NCBI RefSeq assembly: GCF_003073045.1
Contig: NC_037599.1
Coordinates: 5,654,247-5,718,246, forward strand
Source: Pomacea canaliculata
Taxonomy: Eukaryota > Mollusca > Gastropoda > Architaenioglossa > Ampullariidae
Length of the DNA stretch: 64,000 bases
Reading direction: 5' to 3'
The notes under the pieces are model-generated. The model ran no database searches, had not been told where the DNA came from, and saw nothing but the letters and a program-made list of their open reading frames with translations. Each line of letters begins with the position of its first letter. The first letter of the stretch is position 1. A program made the translations under genes and the position numbers. Positions 1-12,961 of the stretch are shown piece after piece.

Positions 1-2317
1 TGTCAAAAAGCACCCTAGGCCCCAATTTACTTCCCCAGGACAAACAAAACTGTTACTGTAGTCGAAATTATCGCAAAAAAAAAACACAAAAAAAAAAAGC
101 AAAACCGTTGCGGTCTTGTAATGTCTAGCAGGGTTTTTTTTCAGGCTATCCCTGGTAACCGAATGCACGGATAATCGAGATTCTACTCTATATATATATA
201 TGGGCGGTATGAAGGTATTGTCCTTTTACATGCTAAATGCATGTAGTTTTTCTTTAAAATCGAGTACATTCAAAATGTTCAAACACTCAACAGCCATCTA
301 TTTTTCAAAATATTTCACATACACAATCATTAGGTTCGTCTTTCAGCAGACTGAAGACTGTTTCAAACACGACATGATCTTAACTGAGACCAGTACCCTA
401 GACACAGACACGTGACTCCAGTGCTTACATCCCTCAAGCACCAGTGAAGAGGCTGTACCCCGCCTGTACCCGGTTTGTACCCGTCTGTAGCGATATGTCA
501 TGGCGGCAAAGGGTTTGTCGCTGACTGCGCGGTCTGAGTCCCTGAACCCAGTGCAGGCTGCACGTCCGGGTACGTGTCACGTGACCCATGCACAGCACGC
601 GACGTGCGCTTGACAATCGTTGAGTCAAAATGACTAGTGGATGGTCAATGACTAAAATCTGGTTCAGTTGGTGTTGAGGTATCTTTGTTTTGGATAGATT
701 TCGATAAAAGGAGATTTTGTGAAAATATTTGTGCTTCTTTACATTTGAAAGATTCAGCAGGATGTTACCATGTTACGAAGCTATGGTGGTGCCAGGTAAC
801 CCAGCTATGCATGGCTAGCAGGTGTTTGAGGTCAATGCAGCGCCAAGCTACTTCGATCATTTCAGCCACTGGAATTATTTATTTCTTCATAGTAGAGAAT
901 ATTGTGCTTCGTGAGTAGACTACACACAGGTAGCTATTCTCTTTTCTTTTTTTTTCCCTCTCTCTCTCTCTCTTTCTGTCTCACGGAGATCACCGGTATT
1001 TTCTTTTGTTTAAACCGTGTTTGTCAGTGAGTTAGCAGAGACAATGTCTTGAGAAGATGAAATTCAATTTTGTTGTGAAGCCTCAGAACTTTTTTCGACT
1101 ACAAAAGTGTTAAAACAGTAGATCGCACATAAAACTATGTTTATTTTTCTGGTTGCTATTTCTAGCATCTTTCTGACGGTTATCATATGACTAAATATTT
1201 ACATGTAAAATTTTAGCGTGTTCTGGGTCCATACATTTATTTGACAAGACACTTCAGTATATGTTCACTAAAGACTGGGTACAAGCAAGAAGGTCCAGGA
1301 GAGGTAGCCACACTGACAGCAACATTCAATGATCAGCACTTTACAGTTTTAGCTGGATTTTGCGATAAATAGGAATAATTGTTAAAAAAACGTAAAATGA
1401 GATTGGAGGGCAGTGGTGTCAATTAATGGCTGCTTTTTAAAGTTTCTTAAATGAATTAAGACCTAGATTTTCTCCCTCAAATAAATTATGAAACAATAAT
1501 TAAGACTAAAATTGCAGCCTAGAACAACAATATTCAAAACAGTGTGTGGTAAATGCGTTTGTGCAAAAAGTCCTACTTTCATAACAACAGAAACATTGTG
1601 TGCCACTGGTGACGGATAACCCTGTCAGATATCTCAACTCATTTCAAATTTCAAATACACTTTTTTAAATGGTGTGTGTGTGTTTAAAATATCTTCTTCG
1701 AGGACTAGAGCTCCTAATCAAACATCCAAAACAACACACGTACCGTTGGTTGCAGATAGTCCTCGTTCTTTAACCCCTTGTGTGCCAGGTGCACGCTTCA
1801 CCGATGGCTTTTCTGACTTCAAGTGTCTGTAAACAAAAATATGGTTGCCTACCGATGGTAAGTGTTACTTGTATTCTTCTTCTTATTTTAGTTTGAGCCT
1901 ATGTCACAGTCTTTGTGCTTTTGTCGCAAGTTCCAAATATTCAACTGGCGATATTTGCTGAGGCCTGTGGTCCAACAACATGACCATGTATCTAGGCGAG
2001 CTGCACACACAACCCCATAATAAACACACAAGGAAGACACTAGAGTTGTAAACTGTGGACACTGGCAAACATGAACAAGGTTATCTAATACAAAGATATA
2101 CAGCTATCTAATACAAATGGAGAGAGATGGAGAATCGACTGTCTTCAGATTTGGAAAGATAGAGTATATCTTTTTTACACCTTGGGTTTCACAATGTGAA
2201 AGATGTTATGCGGTTGTATTCAAAATCAAATTAATAGGACGAGCAATTTCGTTGTCTGTTTAATAATTTATTGCCGATCTTATATTTCTTTAAATCCCTT
2301 AATTACAGGTCTGGGGT
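1..2317. other. No recognised gene upstream of copy A
   Basis: AT-rich sequence with short homopolymers, a CT-rich run near 955-975 and a TA run near 190-200. No open frame resembles a known protein. The first 200 bases end in a GGATAA..TTCTACT motif that faintly recalls pogo/Tigger element ends. A 5' UTR exon and promoter of copy A should lie somewhere here but could not be placed. Confidence 0.6.
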
Positions 2318-2377
2318 ACACACTCACAAATAAGACTTCATCTCTAAACAACTTTCATTGTTGTGCAGACTCCAGCA

Positions 2378-5300
2378 ATGATAACGAAGCGGAAGTTGTT
2401 TGTCGCCGCGATTGTTATCACTATGGTCGTTATCGTGGTCATGACGACCTGCACGATCGAATGGATCCCCAAGAAATTGTGGCCCACAGGTGACATGTCA
2501 ACAGATCCATTCACACTTGTTCTTGCTTCAGGAAATATTGAAATAAGTCTTTCTGAACTCATGGAAAGGTACAGAAATTTATTAAAGTTTAGTAATATTA
2601 CTCCTAGGATATAGCCTGTCAGGGTTTTTAATATGAATATAACATATTTATTGCAATTGCTCCATGACTGTAAACCTATCATGATTGACACTTTTACATT
2701 GAATTATTATGCGTGAAGTTTTATTATTCATAGATGAACACGGAATTAAATTAGGCATTAATTGAATGTTTACTGTACATAACCATCATTCAATCAGTCA
2801 TTCTGTGACTAGTTCCAACTGATAAACGGGTATGTTAGTTCGCTGTAGCTGGTCATCAGGAGGAGCAGCTGGATGAAGACATCAGGTGACAAGGCTCGGC
2901 ATGTAGATAAACAGTCTTAAGATGTGGTGAACAGGTTCTGTATGCATGGAACAACCAGTCTTTCTTTCATATGAGCTGCTATTATGTAATAACCATACCA
3001 ATACGATCTGAATGGCCAGTTCTTTGACCAACCAACACCCGTGAAAAATAATACTGAAGGCTTGTGAGGTTCTGTAAATTCTTTTGACCCTCTGCTTGGA
3101 TTGGTGCAGGTGATGCTTAACGCAAGCTGTGTACGTGACAATATGTTACAAATAATCAGGATTTTCCAAACAGGAACAAGCTGTAAATTAAAGACAATGG
3201 TTTTATTGTTACACAGTTATTTTCCTGATATTCTCTTGTAAAGGGATACAACAGTCAAAAGCTAATAATTCACTATAGTGTCTTGTACAAACAGATTTCT
3301 GTTGCTCCAAGTGTGACCTGACCTGTATTTCACAAGCAATCCTCGCTTTACCAGTCTTCCCTATTTGCTTAAAGATAGTAGGGACAAATATCTCTCGCTA
3401 ACATTGCAAAAAGTATTTCGAGATATAGAAGGAGTACAAAGCAATGTGAAATGTGTTACCGAACTGACTAGAGATAATGAAACAGTTGGGTGTTTCCAGC
3501 AGACATACAGATAAAGCCAACAGCTATCAGTCCGCTTTTTATGTTCCCAAAGGTTTGAACCCTTCCTCAACCCTTCACATGTCCTTCTTGTCCATTGGCA
3601 TGTGTGCTTGCACTCAGTGCACCTGTCTTAAGCTTGCAAGCACGAGCATGAAGCCTTCTCTTGCATGCATGTCTCAAGCAGACACAAACATCAGGTTATA
3701 AACATTACTGGGCTTGACAGAGCGAGAAAGAGAGAGAGAGAGGAAAAAGATGGTTTCACAATTGCAATGCGTTTTGTGTAGAATTCCGAAAGGAAGCTGC
3801 TTTTATTTTCAGGGAGATCATTTGTTTAATGATGATAGTTCTTCTATTTGCGTTGAGAGATTCACAGACCGTTTGTTCACTGGTGTGACTTATGTTTACT
3901 GTTGTTTACTGCAGGTGTCTTCAACAAGGGGAGACAACATTAAGCGAAGGGTTACACCGGGCACGACATTGTCTCAAGGAAGCTGCAGGCGAGATAACTG
4001 TGATAAAACTCGGGCGACTACTCAATTACAGTGATCCAGGTGTAAATAAAGATCGTGATAACGAATTTGCCTCGTTAGTTGTCAGAATTAAACAGACTTC
4101 TAGTTAAATTTGACAGCAAATCACTGATCACATGATGCAAAAATTCAAATTACAAGCACACGTAGTTCGTCTCAGTGAATATTATTCTTTCCTCATCTAT
4201 CATCTGTAATATCTTTCCGTTTCCTCTTATGATGCTTCTGTTCTCATCTCTAGAAAAAAAAAGCTTAGCAGTCGAAATCTTTTATGTTGACAACAGAAGT
4301 TACTGGATGCAACGATAGCAAGTTCGCGTCTGCTAATAATAATTCACTATTCACACAGTTGTCACTTGTTAGAATGTCATCATAACTTTACATGTGACTG
4401 TCATACAGGTGAGAATCAAACCAAGGCCCTGTACCCTCTGAGTACGGAGCGAGAGACTGCGAGGCGGAGAGTAGAATCAACGGCGAGAGAGGTCTTCTAC
4501 TTCATCACTGCCAAGATGGACGCACTCAGAAGTGGATACTTTTCCGTTAATGAGAGCACAGAGCCGTTTATAGACAGCACGAAGAGAGAACTTGAAGACT
4601 ACAAACTGTAAGTATTAGTCTACCGAACGTTTGTCTTAAAATAGATTCTATGAGACTTGTATGCAGTGCAAGCTGCGTGGTTTTCATTTATGTTTTGAGA
4701 AGAATGAATAAATGGTTTCGGTGATCTGTGTCAAGGGCGCTATCCAGTGACCTTCACCGGCTGCGTCACGTGGACAAAGACGAGGAATGGCGAGACAGTG
4801 AGTCCAGACGACTTGGTGAACTTGTGCAGCGACGCCTCCACGATCTGCAGGTGAGAAACTTGTACTCTCGTCAGGTAGAAGTCCTACACAGTTGTACATA
4901 ACAACTTATGAATACGCTTTTATATTAGCCCATTCTATAGGTATAAAAATGTAATATTCTGTTCAAGTGGTTATGAACATTTTAATGAAAATATAAGAAT
5001 TTTATTATCCTTTTAAAGCAATATAATAAATATTTTAACTGAAACAACAACAACAAAAATCAAGAGATACAACAATTCAAACAAAACTAAAATCCTAAGA
5101 ATAACCAAATTGATATTAAAAATACTGTAATTTGTTGCATGCTTTTGTTTATTTTAATCTTGATTTGTTTCTTTTGAAGAAAGCATTTAGAGAGCAAGTA
5201 TTATAGTCAATTGTAAGCGGATAGCGGAGTGGGTAGAGCGCTGTTCTCCGATCGTAAAGGCTCCAGGTTCAATACCCGTGCGAACTTTCCTCAATCGATG

Positions 5301-8300
5301 GAGCTGGCGAGAGAATGAGTATCAGACTCTTAAAAACTGTTGGGGACTCTAAAACAGTGAGAAAGATGAGATGGACACCGCCCGCAGGTAAAGCTGGCCC
5401 CCAGACAAGTCAGGTCTCTAACAACTCACTCCACAACGACCTAACACAGGGTCAATGGACCACCTTTACCTATATATATCATAAGTATAAATCGTTATAG
5501 ATAACAAAACACATAGATAAATAAAATTAAATGAAAGATTAGTGTGTCATATTTTACAAATTTTTTTTTTACTTGTTTACTTGTGGGATTAATTTTTTTC
5601 TTAGTCAAGCTAGGACATATAAACACTTGCCCGCGCACGAACAGAGTTAGAAACACTTGACAGTTGATATCTTTACTCTAAATGCCTTCGTCATGTTGAC
5701 ATGGGGGACAGGCATTGCTCTCATCACGCCTTCCTTTCCTTTTATGGAGAGCTCCCTCCTTATCACTGGGGTACATACCAGCCTGGACGCCAGCTGAATG
5801 CCGATTGGCTGGCAGCGCTGGTCAGAAGTACTGATTGGCTCGCAAGTTTGTGTCGGTCCAGTGGGGACGAAGGGGGCCAAGGGGAGAATGCGGGGTCGCA
5901 CCCAACCTTCTGCTCGGTGGATCCCAGTAGCACAATGAAAGGTGTCCTCAGATACACCAGGGTTACATTGTTACAACACTCGCTGTCACCACTGTAGAGA
6001 CAGGCCCTCGGTTCAGATCTCGTCTTGAGACATTTTACATGTGACACCTGGACTATGTGCCATTTTGTGTAGTTGGCTTTTGCTTGCTCTCAAAATGCTT
6101 TATTAAAAGAATCAAACAAAAAGATGTAAAATAACCGAATTATAATATCTTAAATATATTTTATTGAAACTGTTATCTTAGCTTGAGTTGTCATTTTTCT
6201 CTTGATTTTTTTCTGTTTCCTTCTAAAGAAATTTTTTTGAAATATTGCTTAAGAAAGAAACTAGAAAAGACACATTTTCATTAACTGTTTTCATACCACT
6301 TCAGTCACTAAACGGTTCACGTGCTATCACTTCCCCGAAGAACTTAACGACATGTGACATCAAGTACAACACTAAATGTTGTCTCCCATGTCAAGTCCAC
6401 TTAACACCTCTCATTACGTCCCCTTGTCTGATAGAAGTGGTCTGACTTGTCGACAAGCCTAACTATACCTTAAGTGTGACATGAGATCTGTTAAAATTTA
6501 CATGTGCATTAAAGTTGGTGCAGCAGTAGTGAATCATGAGAGGTGAGTGTGTGGGATAGGGAATGCATTCCTGCTTCATGTGAGAAAGTCATTCTTAAGT
6601 TTTTTATTACAGTTTATAAAATGTGAAGATTCCACATGACAGTGGTGGACATCATAGCATATATATATATATATGTTTCGTTCAAAAGAAGCCTGCTTGT
6701 TTTTTAATGTTTTTTATTATTATATGGTTCAAAAATCTTTGCTCGGTAAAATAGATTTTAGTCACGTCTGAAGTATAAAACAACAAACAATTTTTTCATT
6801 GACCAGTTGAAAATTCATGAAATTTCTCAGAACCCACAGAACTGCAGCGAAGCGAAACTTGTCGTCTGCAACTTGGGGAGACCCTACGGCTTCGGCAGCA
6901 TGTTGCACGAGGCGACGATGTGTCTGTTGACGGCCTACGCCACACACCGGACACTTGTTCTCACAACCAACGGCTGGAGATTCACCCCGAGCACCTGGGA
7001 CACCTTCATGATGCCGCTGTCTACCTGTACAGCTAATGACACCAGAGACAGTGAGTGATGATGGAACACAGGTGATACAGAGGCAGGTGTGTGGCGACAA
7101 GCAGCCCCTCAGTCCCCGTAGAACTGGTGGAGAAAGCCCACGGTCTGCGGTTAGTGTCGGCAACACCGCGGTTGTCAGGTGATGATAAGAGTATATCAGA
7201 AAGCTTCACATCCAGACCAGTGTGCAGCCGGTCTGTACGAATACGAGTATTGTGAAGTAGTAAGCTAAGCTTTGTGCTTGTTCTGTAGCATCAAATCTGT
7301 TATTATTAGAGTCTCTTGTAGCAAGTGATACCCGAGCAACGTGTCGTGCCGCCTGCCGCCTGCCGCCTGCCGCCTGCCGCCTGCCGCTTCTATTATTATA
7401 CTTCTACAGATGTTTAATGTGATGGTCACATGAAATATTTGCGGTTAGGGCAAAGGTTTTAGCCTTTGGAGGGGACCAGCATGGAGCTCATGCATGTGCT
7501 TTATGTGAGACTAAGCATAAAAATCTGTTTGCTTTTTTTTTTACATTATTATTATTTCTATTATTAATAATAAACAAAATCACGTGATGAAGTACTGTTT
7601 TTTTTTTACCCCCAGTGGACCCTAAGAATCAAACAGCTTCTGCTCGCGTCGTTCAACTGCAAAGTCTGATAGGAGAGTGGAACCACTCACCGTCCAACTT
7701 TCGTCCTCGCGCCATCCCAGCAGACCTGGCCAGGAGGTTAAAGACCTTCCACGGTGACCCCCCGACCTGGTGGGTCGGTCAGCTGGTCAGCTTCCTCCTG
7801 CGTCCTCAGCCTCACTTGCAGCCGACCATCCAGACACAAGGCGAGAAAATGGGATTTCAACGTCCTATTGTGGGGTGAGTAAAGTCGTATGTATACAGTT
7901 GAAGCTGTGGAACTTTTTTCTGACGAAGTTTCATCCGCGATCTCCTCATCGTCATCTGTGGAGGCTCGTCGAGCGTTTGTGTGTATGTGTGCGTGTACGT
8001 CGTGCGTATGCAAGGTAAGTGTATGTTCGTCCTATTACACCACGCCACCGTTTCCTATCAAGTAATGATGATTTAAAAGTATGGAGAAATCACCAAGAAA
8101 ATCAAAAGTTTATTTGTTTGTTTGTTTTTTCTTATCTGAGTTCTTATATTGCTTACAGCCTTCAGGTGAGGCGGTCAGACAAGGTGAATGTCGAGGCGGC
8201 GTTACACAGTCTGGAGGAGTACATGAAGCACGTGGAGGAATATTATGACCTCAGACAGCAGCACGAGGACATCAAAGAACGCCGACTGTTTCTAGCCACT

Positions 8301-9112
8301 GATGACCCGTCAGTGTTTACTGAACTAAACAAAAAGTAAGTGTCGTGTGCCTTGACTGAGGGGAGCACATGTATAAACCAGCTTACCTCGCTTGAAATAG
8401 GCCTGACTAAACGTGACTTTGCTTCCAATCCTTTCACCTGCTCCTCCATAAATATCCATCAGTGACTCTGTCTGCCGTTTCTATCAGGTACCCGCAATAT
8501 AACATTAGCCGGGTGGAAGGCAGCGCGACAGCAGCGTCCGTAAACTCCCGTTACAACAAAGATGGACTGAGTGCAGTACTAGTGGACCTGTACTTCCTGT
8601 CCATGTGTGACTTTGTAGTTTGCACCTTCACTTCAAATGTAAGTGGTCATTGCACGCGTGAGAACATGTGTTTCTCCTCCTCTTTCTATGTGTGTGGGTT
8701 TTTTTTTTTTCTCTCTCTCTCTCTGAGTTACCCCTTACAAACATTTGTTCACTCTCACACATCACAGATCTGTCGGGCGGTGTACGAGCTGCTACAGACC
8801 AGACATGGCGACGCCTCCATGAAGGTGTATTCTCTGGACTCCTCAGTCTATTATCTCACATACTACGACATCCACTACCTGCGAGCTGTTTACAACCACG
8901 AAGCACGGTTCGTCGGAGAACTCTCTATTCAAGTTGGGGATCTCATCCATGTTGAGAACTACCTTTTCGGCAATAGGGATCGTTCATTATCTGGTAACTT
9001 AAGAAACGGCTCCACCTTTGGCATCAACAAACGGACAGGAAAACGAGGTCTGTTCCCCTCCTACAAGGCCGTGGAAGAAATCGTAGAAGAAAACATGGGG
9101 GAATACGACTAG
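2378..9112 (+). CDS. FUT8-like: FUT8-like alpha-1,6-fucosyltransferase, copy A (nine coding exons, intact)
   Basis: Predicted Golgi enzyme that transfers fucose from GDP-fucose to the innermost GlcNAc of N-glycans. Coding exons: 2378-2568, 3915-4039, 4409-4607, 4736-4850, 6831-7050, 7616-7874, 8159-8335, 8488-8638, 8768-9112. All introns are GT/AG, phases agree, and the total is 1782 nt (593 aa; human FUT8 is 575). Residues 7-27 form one hydrophobic signal anchor after a KRK basic patch. Residues 65-210 are a helical stem. The GT23 domain spans about 211-500: NPQNCS at 211, VRRSDK at 373-378 (human R365/R366), E382 (human E373), ATDDPS at 416-421 and D462 (human D453). An SH3-like domain follows at about 515-585 (GLFPSY motif). 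ATG 2378 lies 9 bp inside an exon whose acceptor ends at 2368, so at least one 5' UTR exon should lie upstream. The family call is strong. Acceptor specificity is inferred from the family only. Confidence 0.9.
5212..5500 (+). mobile_element. tRNA-derived SINE in intron 4 of copy A
   Basis: Pol III box A TAGCGGAGTGG at 5222-5232 and box B-like GGTTCAATACC at 5266-5276, 34 bp apart, followed by a non-tRNA body. The arrangement fits a tRNA-headed SINE; the ends are approximate. An equivalent insertion sits in copy B, so it predates the A/B duplication. Confidence 0.6.
5930..6070 (+). mobile_element. Second tRNA-like SINE fragment in intron 4 of copy A
   Basis: The stretch GTCACCACTGTAGAGAC followed by GGTTCAGATCTCGTCTT resembles the 42.9-kb SINE read on its own strand (GTCACCACTACAGTGAG, then GGTTCGAATCTCGTCTC). 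Box A is degraded. A matching copy lies at about 16955-17060 in copy B. Confidence 0.4.
7348..7388 (+). repeat. Minisatellite of 7-bp unit CTGCCGC in intron 5 of copy A
   Basis: Five to six perfect tandem CTGCCGC units, GC-rich in an AT-rich intron. Confidence 0.85.
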
Positions 9113-9545
9113 AATAAGATGACACAACAACTGAAGTGATGCTGAGAATGTAAAGTGCAAATATGTGTTGTTATGTACACATTTTGTGACCAATAACAAT
9201 ATATTCTGTCCGGTTATTTTATGAATGATTCCACATTCATCAACAAATACAGAAAAATGAAGTTCTACAAGGCCTTTGATTAAATCAGACGTGTAGATGA
9301 CTGGGGTGTAAAGTGAGTGCAAGGAGAGTGATAGCTGGATTATCTCCCTTACATCGTGTATGGTGGAGGTGGTACATCGTCGCTAGTGGCCTTTAAAGCT
9401 TACATTGCTCCATGCAGCAGTATTATTCTATCACGCAGTTGTTTGCTGTTCTTTGTGTCTGTAAATCTGTTGCTTGAGATAGTTTGGTACTGTTCTGTCA
9501 TGTAATTATTTATTTCCTGGTGTATTTAATGAATTGAGTTCAGAC

Positions 9546-9551
9546 AATAAA
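9546..9551 (+). terminator. Poly(A) signal of copy A
   Basis: AATAAA lies 434 bp after the copy A stop codon. The close similarity between copies A and B ends within a few bases of this hexamer, so it probably marks the end of the 3' UTR. Confidence 0.65.
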
Positions 9552-10320
9552 ATAACATTTACCTGTATGTCTTCCGAATTTTGGGGTTTTTTTTTTTTTC
9601 CAGAAACCATCAAATGTCTATGAAGAACGTTGTCAGTGTTATGACAGGCGACATCAACAATTCCTTGAGTAATGAGTGAAAAGTTGAACTGACTGCTAAC
9701 CTATCAGGCAAAGCAGCCTGCGCCTTAATTGTTACATACTCTTACATACTTGAATCTCAGTAAAGAAGAACTTGAAATTTTATCTTTAGCTCCTTATTTA
9801 AAGTGAAATGTGTGTACAATTGTCAGTCTCATTAATCCACGTAGGAGGCTTTATGTAAAATTTGATACTAATTTTCTACATCAGATTTTATAATAATTTT
9901 ATAATAATCACTAAAACATACAGTACTTACTGTAGTTTATATCATTACTACATTTCTTATAATATTTTAAAGAACATTGTGTATCTGTAAGCTCATATGC
10001 CCTCTTTTTAAATATAGTTTGTATTGGCAATTACTCCATTAATTATTATGTATTGCATTTAATAAAACAAAAGATAATTCTTTAATTGTTATTTAATTAT
10101 ATTTTATTTGGAGCATTTCATTTAGTTATTGGCTTCACTAGTTATTTTTATACCTGTTTTTTTTTTTTTACAATTTAACATTCACAACTGATTCGTGAAA
10201 AATAAAAGTTTTTTTCTGTAGGGAAGAGAGTCAGTGCCAAAATGTCACATTTCTTGTCTCCGTGTTCTTGTCACCCACACGCCCACCACCATGCTCCAAT
10301 AACTAAATAAAATTCGCTGT

Positions 10321-10399
10321 CAATACCTAATTTCGTAACATGATGACGTCAATACCTAATTTCGTAACATAATGACGTCAATACTTAATTTCGTAACAG
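10321..10399 (+). repeat. 29-bp tandem repeat containing TGACGTCA sites
   Basis: About 2.7 units begin at 10321, 10350 and 10379, each starting CAATACYTAATTTCGTAACA. The unit junctions form TGACGTCA at 10344-10351 and 10373-10380, the consensus cAMP response element. It lies 0.8 kb after the copy A poly(A) signal. Regulatory use is not shown. Confidence 0.75.
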
Positions 10400-12803
10400 T
10401 GCTAGAAGAAAATCACTTGAAAGTAACAAAGACTTGGTCAGCGCGGCACGCACGCCATCACACCACTACAAAGGTAAGTAGCGCCACCTTGTCATAAAAA
10501 TATCATAAAAACTTCCCTTCTTAGGACCACGTGAATCTAAAAATCAGGTAAGAGGCATCCGAGGCAGCTTGACCGACTGTAAATCCAAACTGAATAAATA
10601 AATTGGAAGAAACTGCCGAATGATTTATTAACTGGCTGTTTGGTGGGAAACTGCCGCCACCTAGAAGTGATTTCGCACTGAGGGGATATGGTTTAGAACA
10701 AAATACATTTTAATCGCTATCATGCAATAAATTTGAAATCTTTGATTTAAACAATGTAACTTGTAACCAGTGGTGGACACACACCATAATAACTTTCCCT
10801 TTGATATCACTTTTGAAATTTTGAATTTGAATTTTGAAAACATAGGCTATGTCAGTCAAATCTTAAAGTCTTGTTGTAAAAATGATTCGTCTTAATAAAA
10901 TGATTGATAACTTGTCATTTCATGAACAAAGTAAGATAAATATTTTGGTCAAATCACATTATTATTATTATATTTTTGGCAACCCATATTAAAGGCTATA
11001 TGGAACAGAAGCTTAAGAGTGAGAGTTGGAGCAAATGTTATTTCTTCAGATGACTTTCAGAAGACGAAGTTCAATTGTTATTCTATTGTGTCCGATATGT
11101 ATTTTCGCCCATGATGTCTCAGGCATGTTACCCCATACAATGAAGAACAGTATTGCTCAAGTACTGTCATGAGAAAACGCAGGTAAAAGGCAATTATCAC
11201 AATGTATACACAAGTGTTTGAAGGTGAGAAGGGCGGTAACAGAACTTGTATTATGAGAAATATGATCACTACCCTCAGTCCGTGTATACTGGTGTTGGTG
11301 TGCATGTCAAATGTATTTAAATCATATTGTTTTTATTGAAGAGTGAAGATAGTGTGCGTGTGTGTGTTCGGAGTAACATGTCAATATATATTGAGAAATG
11401 TAACCACAGTGAGTTGCTGGATGCGGCACAAACCTGAGAGAAAACATTCTTTCAAGGACTATCATTAATCATACGATGGCAGTCAGTCAATTATTATGTA
11501 CTCACTGCCACACAAAAGCGTTGGACAGGTAAGAAACGATCAGGTGGGTGAGGTGAGGCCGCCTGTAGAGCTGACAGTCTGTACAGTTGCAGAGTGTAAC
11601 TGCTGGCCATCTGAAGTGCAATGATAAGAGCACAACTGTTTCTCTTTGCTAAAGTTTAATATCAGGTGTTAAAGTGTTACAACATTCTGCGTTTTACTTC
11701 AAAAAACGATATCTTGAGATGGTGCGCGTGACTTTGGTCGTCCCTGTGGCACACAACATGCCTACAACGGCTTTCATACCCGTTATGAGAAACATGTCCT
11801 GTCACACGGATGCTGAGCGATGAGGGAGATGGAGGATGGTGTGCCCGAGCCCGCAGCTGTAATGAGAGACACGGCTGTCGTCGGTGTAGTTCTTCTTCTT
11901 TTCCTCCTTTCTTACAAATGCATGAGGGAAGTTTACAAAAGCAATACACAGAGGTGTGGGGTTTCAGGTCTGTATTGTGTTATTCCCAGGTCTTGTGGAG
12001 TTGTGGGGTGGACTGAAAAGGTAGTAAAATCAGGAGCGAGATGTCGTTAGCTCTGTCATCTGTTCTCACACCGGACACGACTGGCGACCATTACTTTTAG
12101 CGCGATGTTCTTCTAGAAAACTGTTCGTGTATATAAGTAGACATAGCTGGCTTTATTTGTAAATAGGGTGACATGCATGCTAATCTGAATGAGGGTCTTT
12201 TGTTAAGATATCGCATCATCCAATCAGCATTTAGCAGCTTTCTTAGTGCTGTGAGCAAACCGGAAATGGGGTTCGACCGGATGTTCATGGCTTATAACAT
12301 TATTTTACTGTGGGCTTCCTCTACCAACTATTAGATGTCAGCTTTATTGTCAAGGGGTTTTCCTATTTACTCCCGCTGCATAATCTTTTCTCTTTTCAAC
12401 TTCTTTTGATAAACCTTTTTCTTAATTGGCTCATCATCTTTGCCACTAATTGTGTTGATGACAGTTTGTTCCTTCACTATAAGAATGACCAGTGTGACAT
12501 GGACTGCTCAAGTAATGATTGACTCGACCATAGGTGAGTCGCACCATCTTTGGGGTAGCTTTACCTGGGTGTGCTCAATGACTAGGTGACCCTTCAACTC
12601 GCCATCCTTTAGAAGGCCTGTGCCTTGCCTCCAGCCTACCCACTGAAGAAGGTGAATGGCACAATCTCTTTCTTAGCGATAACATTCTTTAAATAGCGAT
12701 GTCACACCTACACTTTTACACTAAGTAATCAGTTTAAATAATTTCGTACTCTTGCAAGAAAGAAAAAGAAGTCTGCTCCCGTGATATCATTTGCTGCTGT
12801 TTC

Positions 12804-12961
<158 letters not shown>

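Larger units (their letters stand above)
2318..9552 (+). repeat. Segmental duplication, unit A (partner 13158-21345)
   Basis: From about 60 bp before the ATG exon to the poly(A) signal, exons and introns align almost base for base with 13158-21345. Sequence outside these limits does not align. Differences include small indels, replaced blocks in intron 1 (2961-3063 versus 13816-13999) and a 0.75-kb insertion in intron 7 of the partner. Confidence 0.85.

Noticed and set aside
121-190. Possible right end of a pogo/Tigger element
   Set aside because: Only GGATAATCGAGATTCTACT resembles such an end; no left end is visible in the window.
2363-2377. In-frame GTG five codons before the copy A ATG as start
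   Set aside because: It overlaps the splice acceptor, so it is not in the mature exon; ATG at 2378 is matched in position by the other copies.
5221-5290. Possible tRNA gene
   Set aside because: Has box A and box B but cannot form a full cloverleaf by eye, and its SINE body and duplicate in copy B argue for a SINE.
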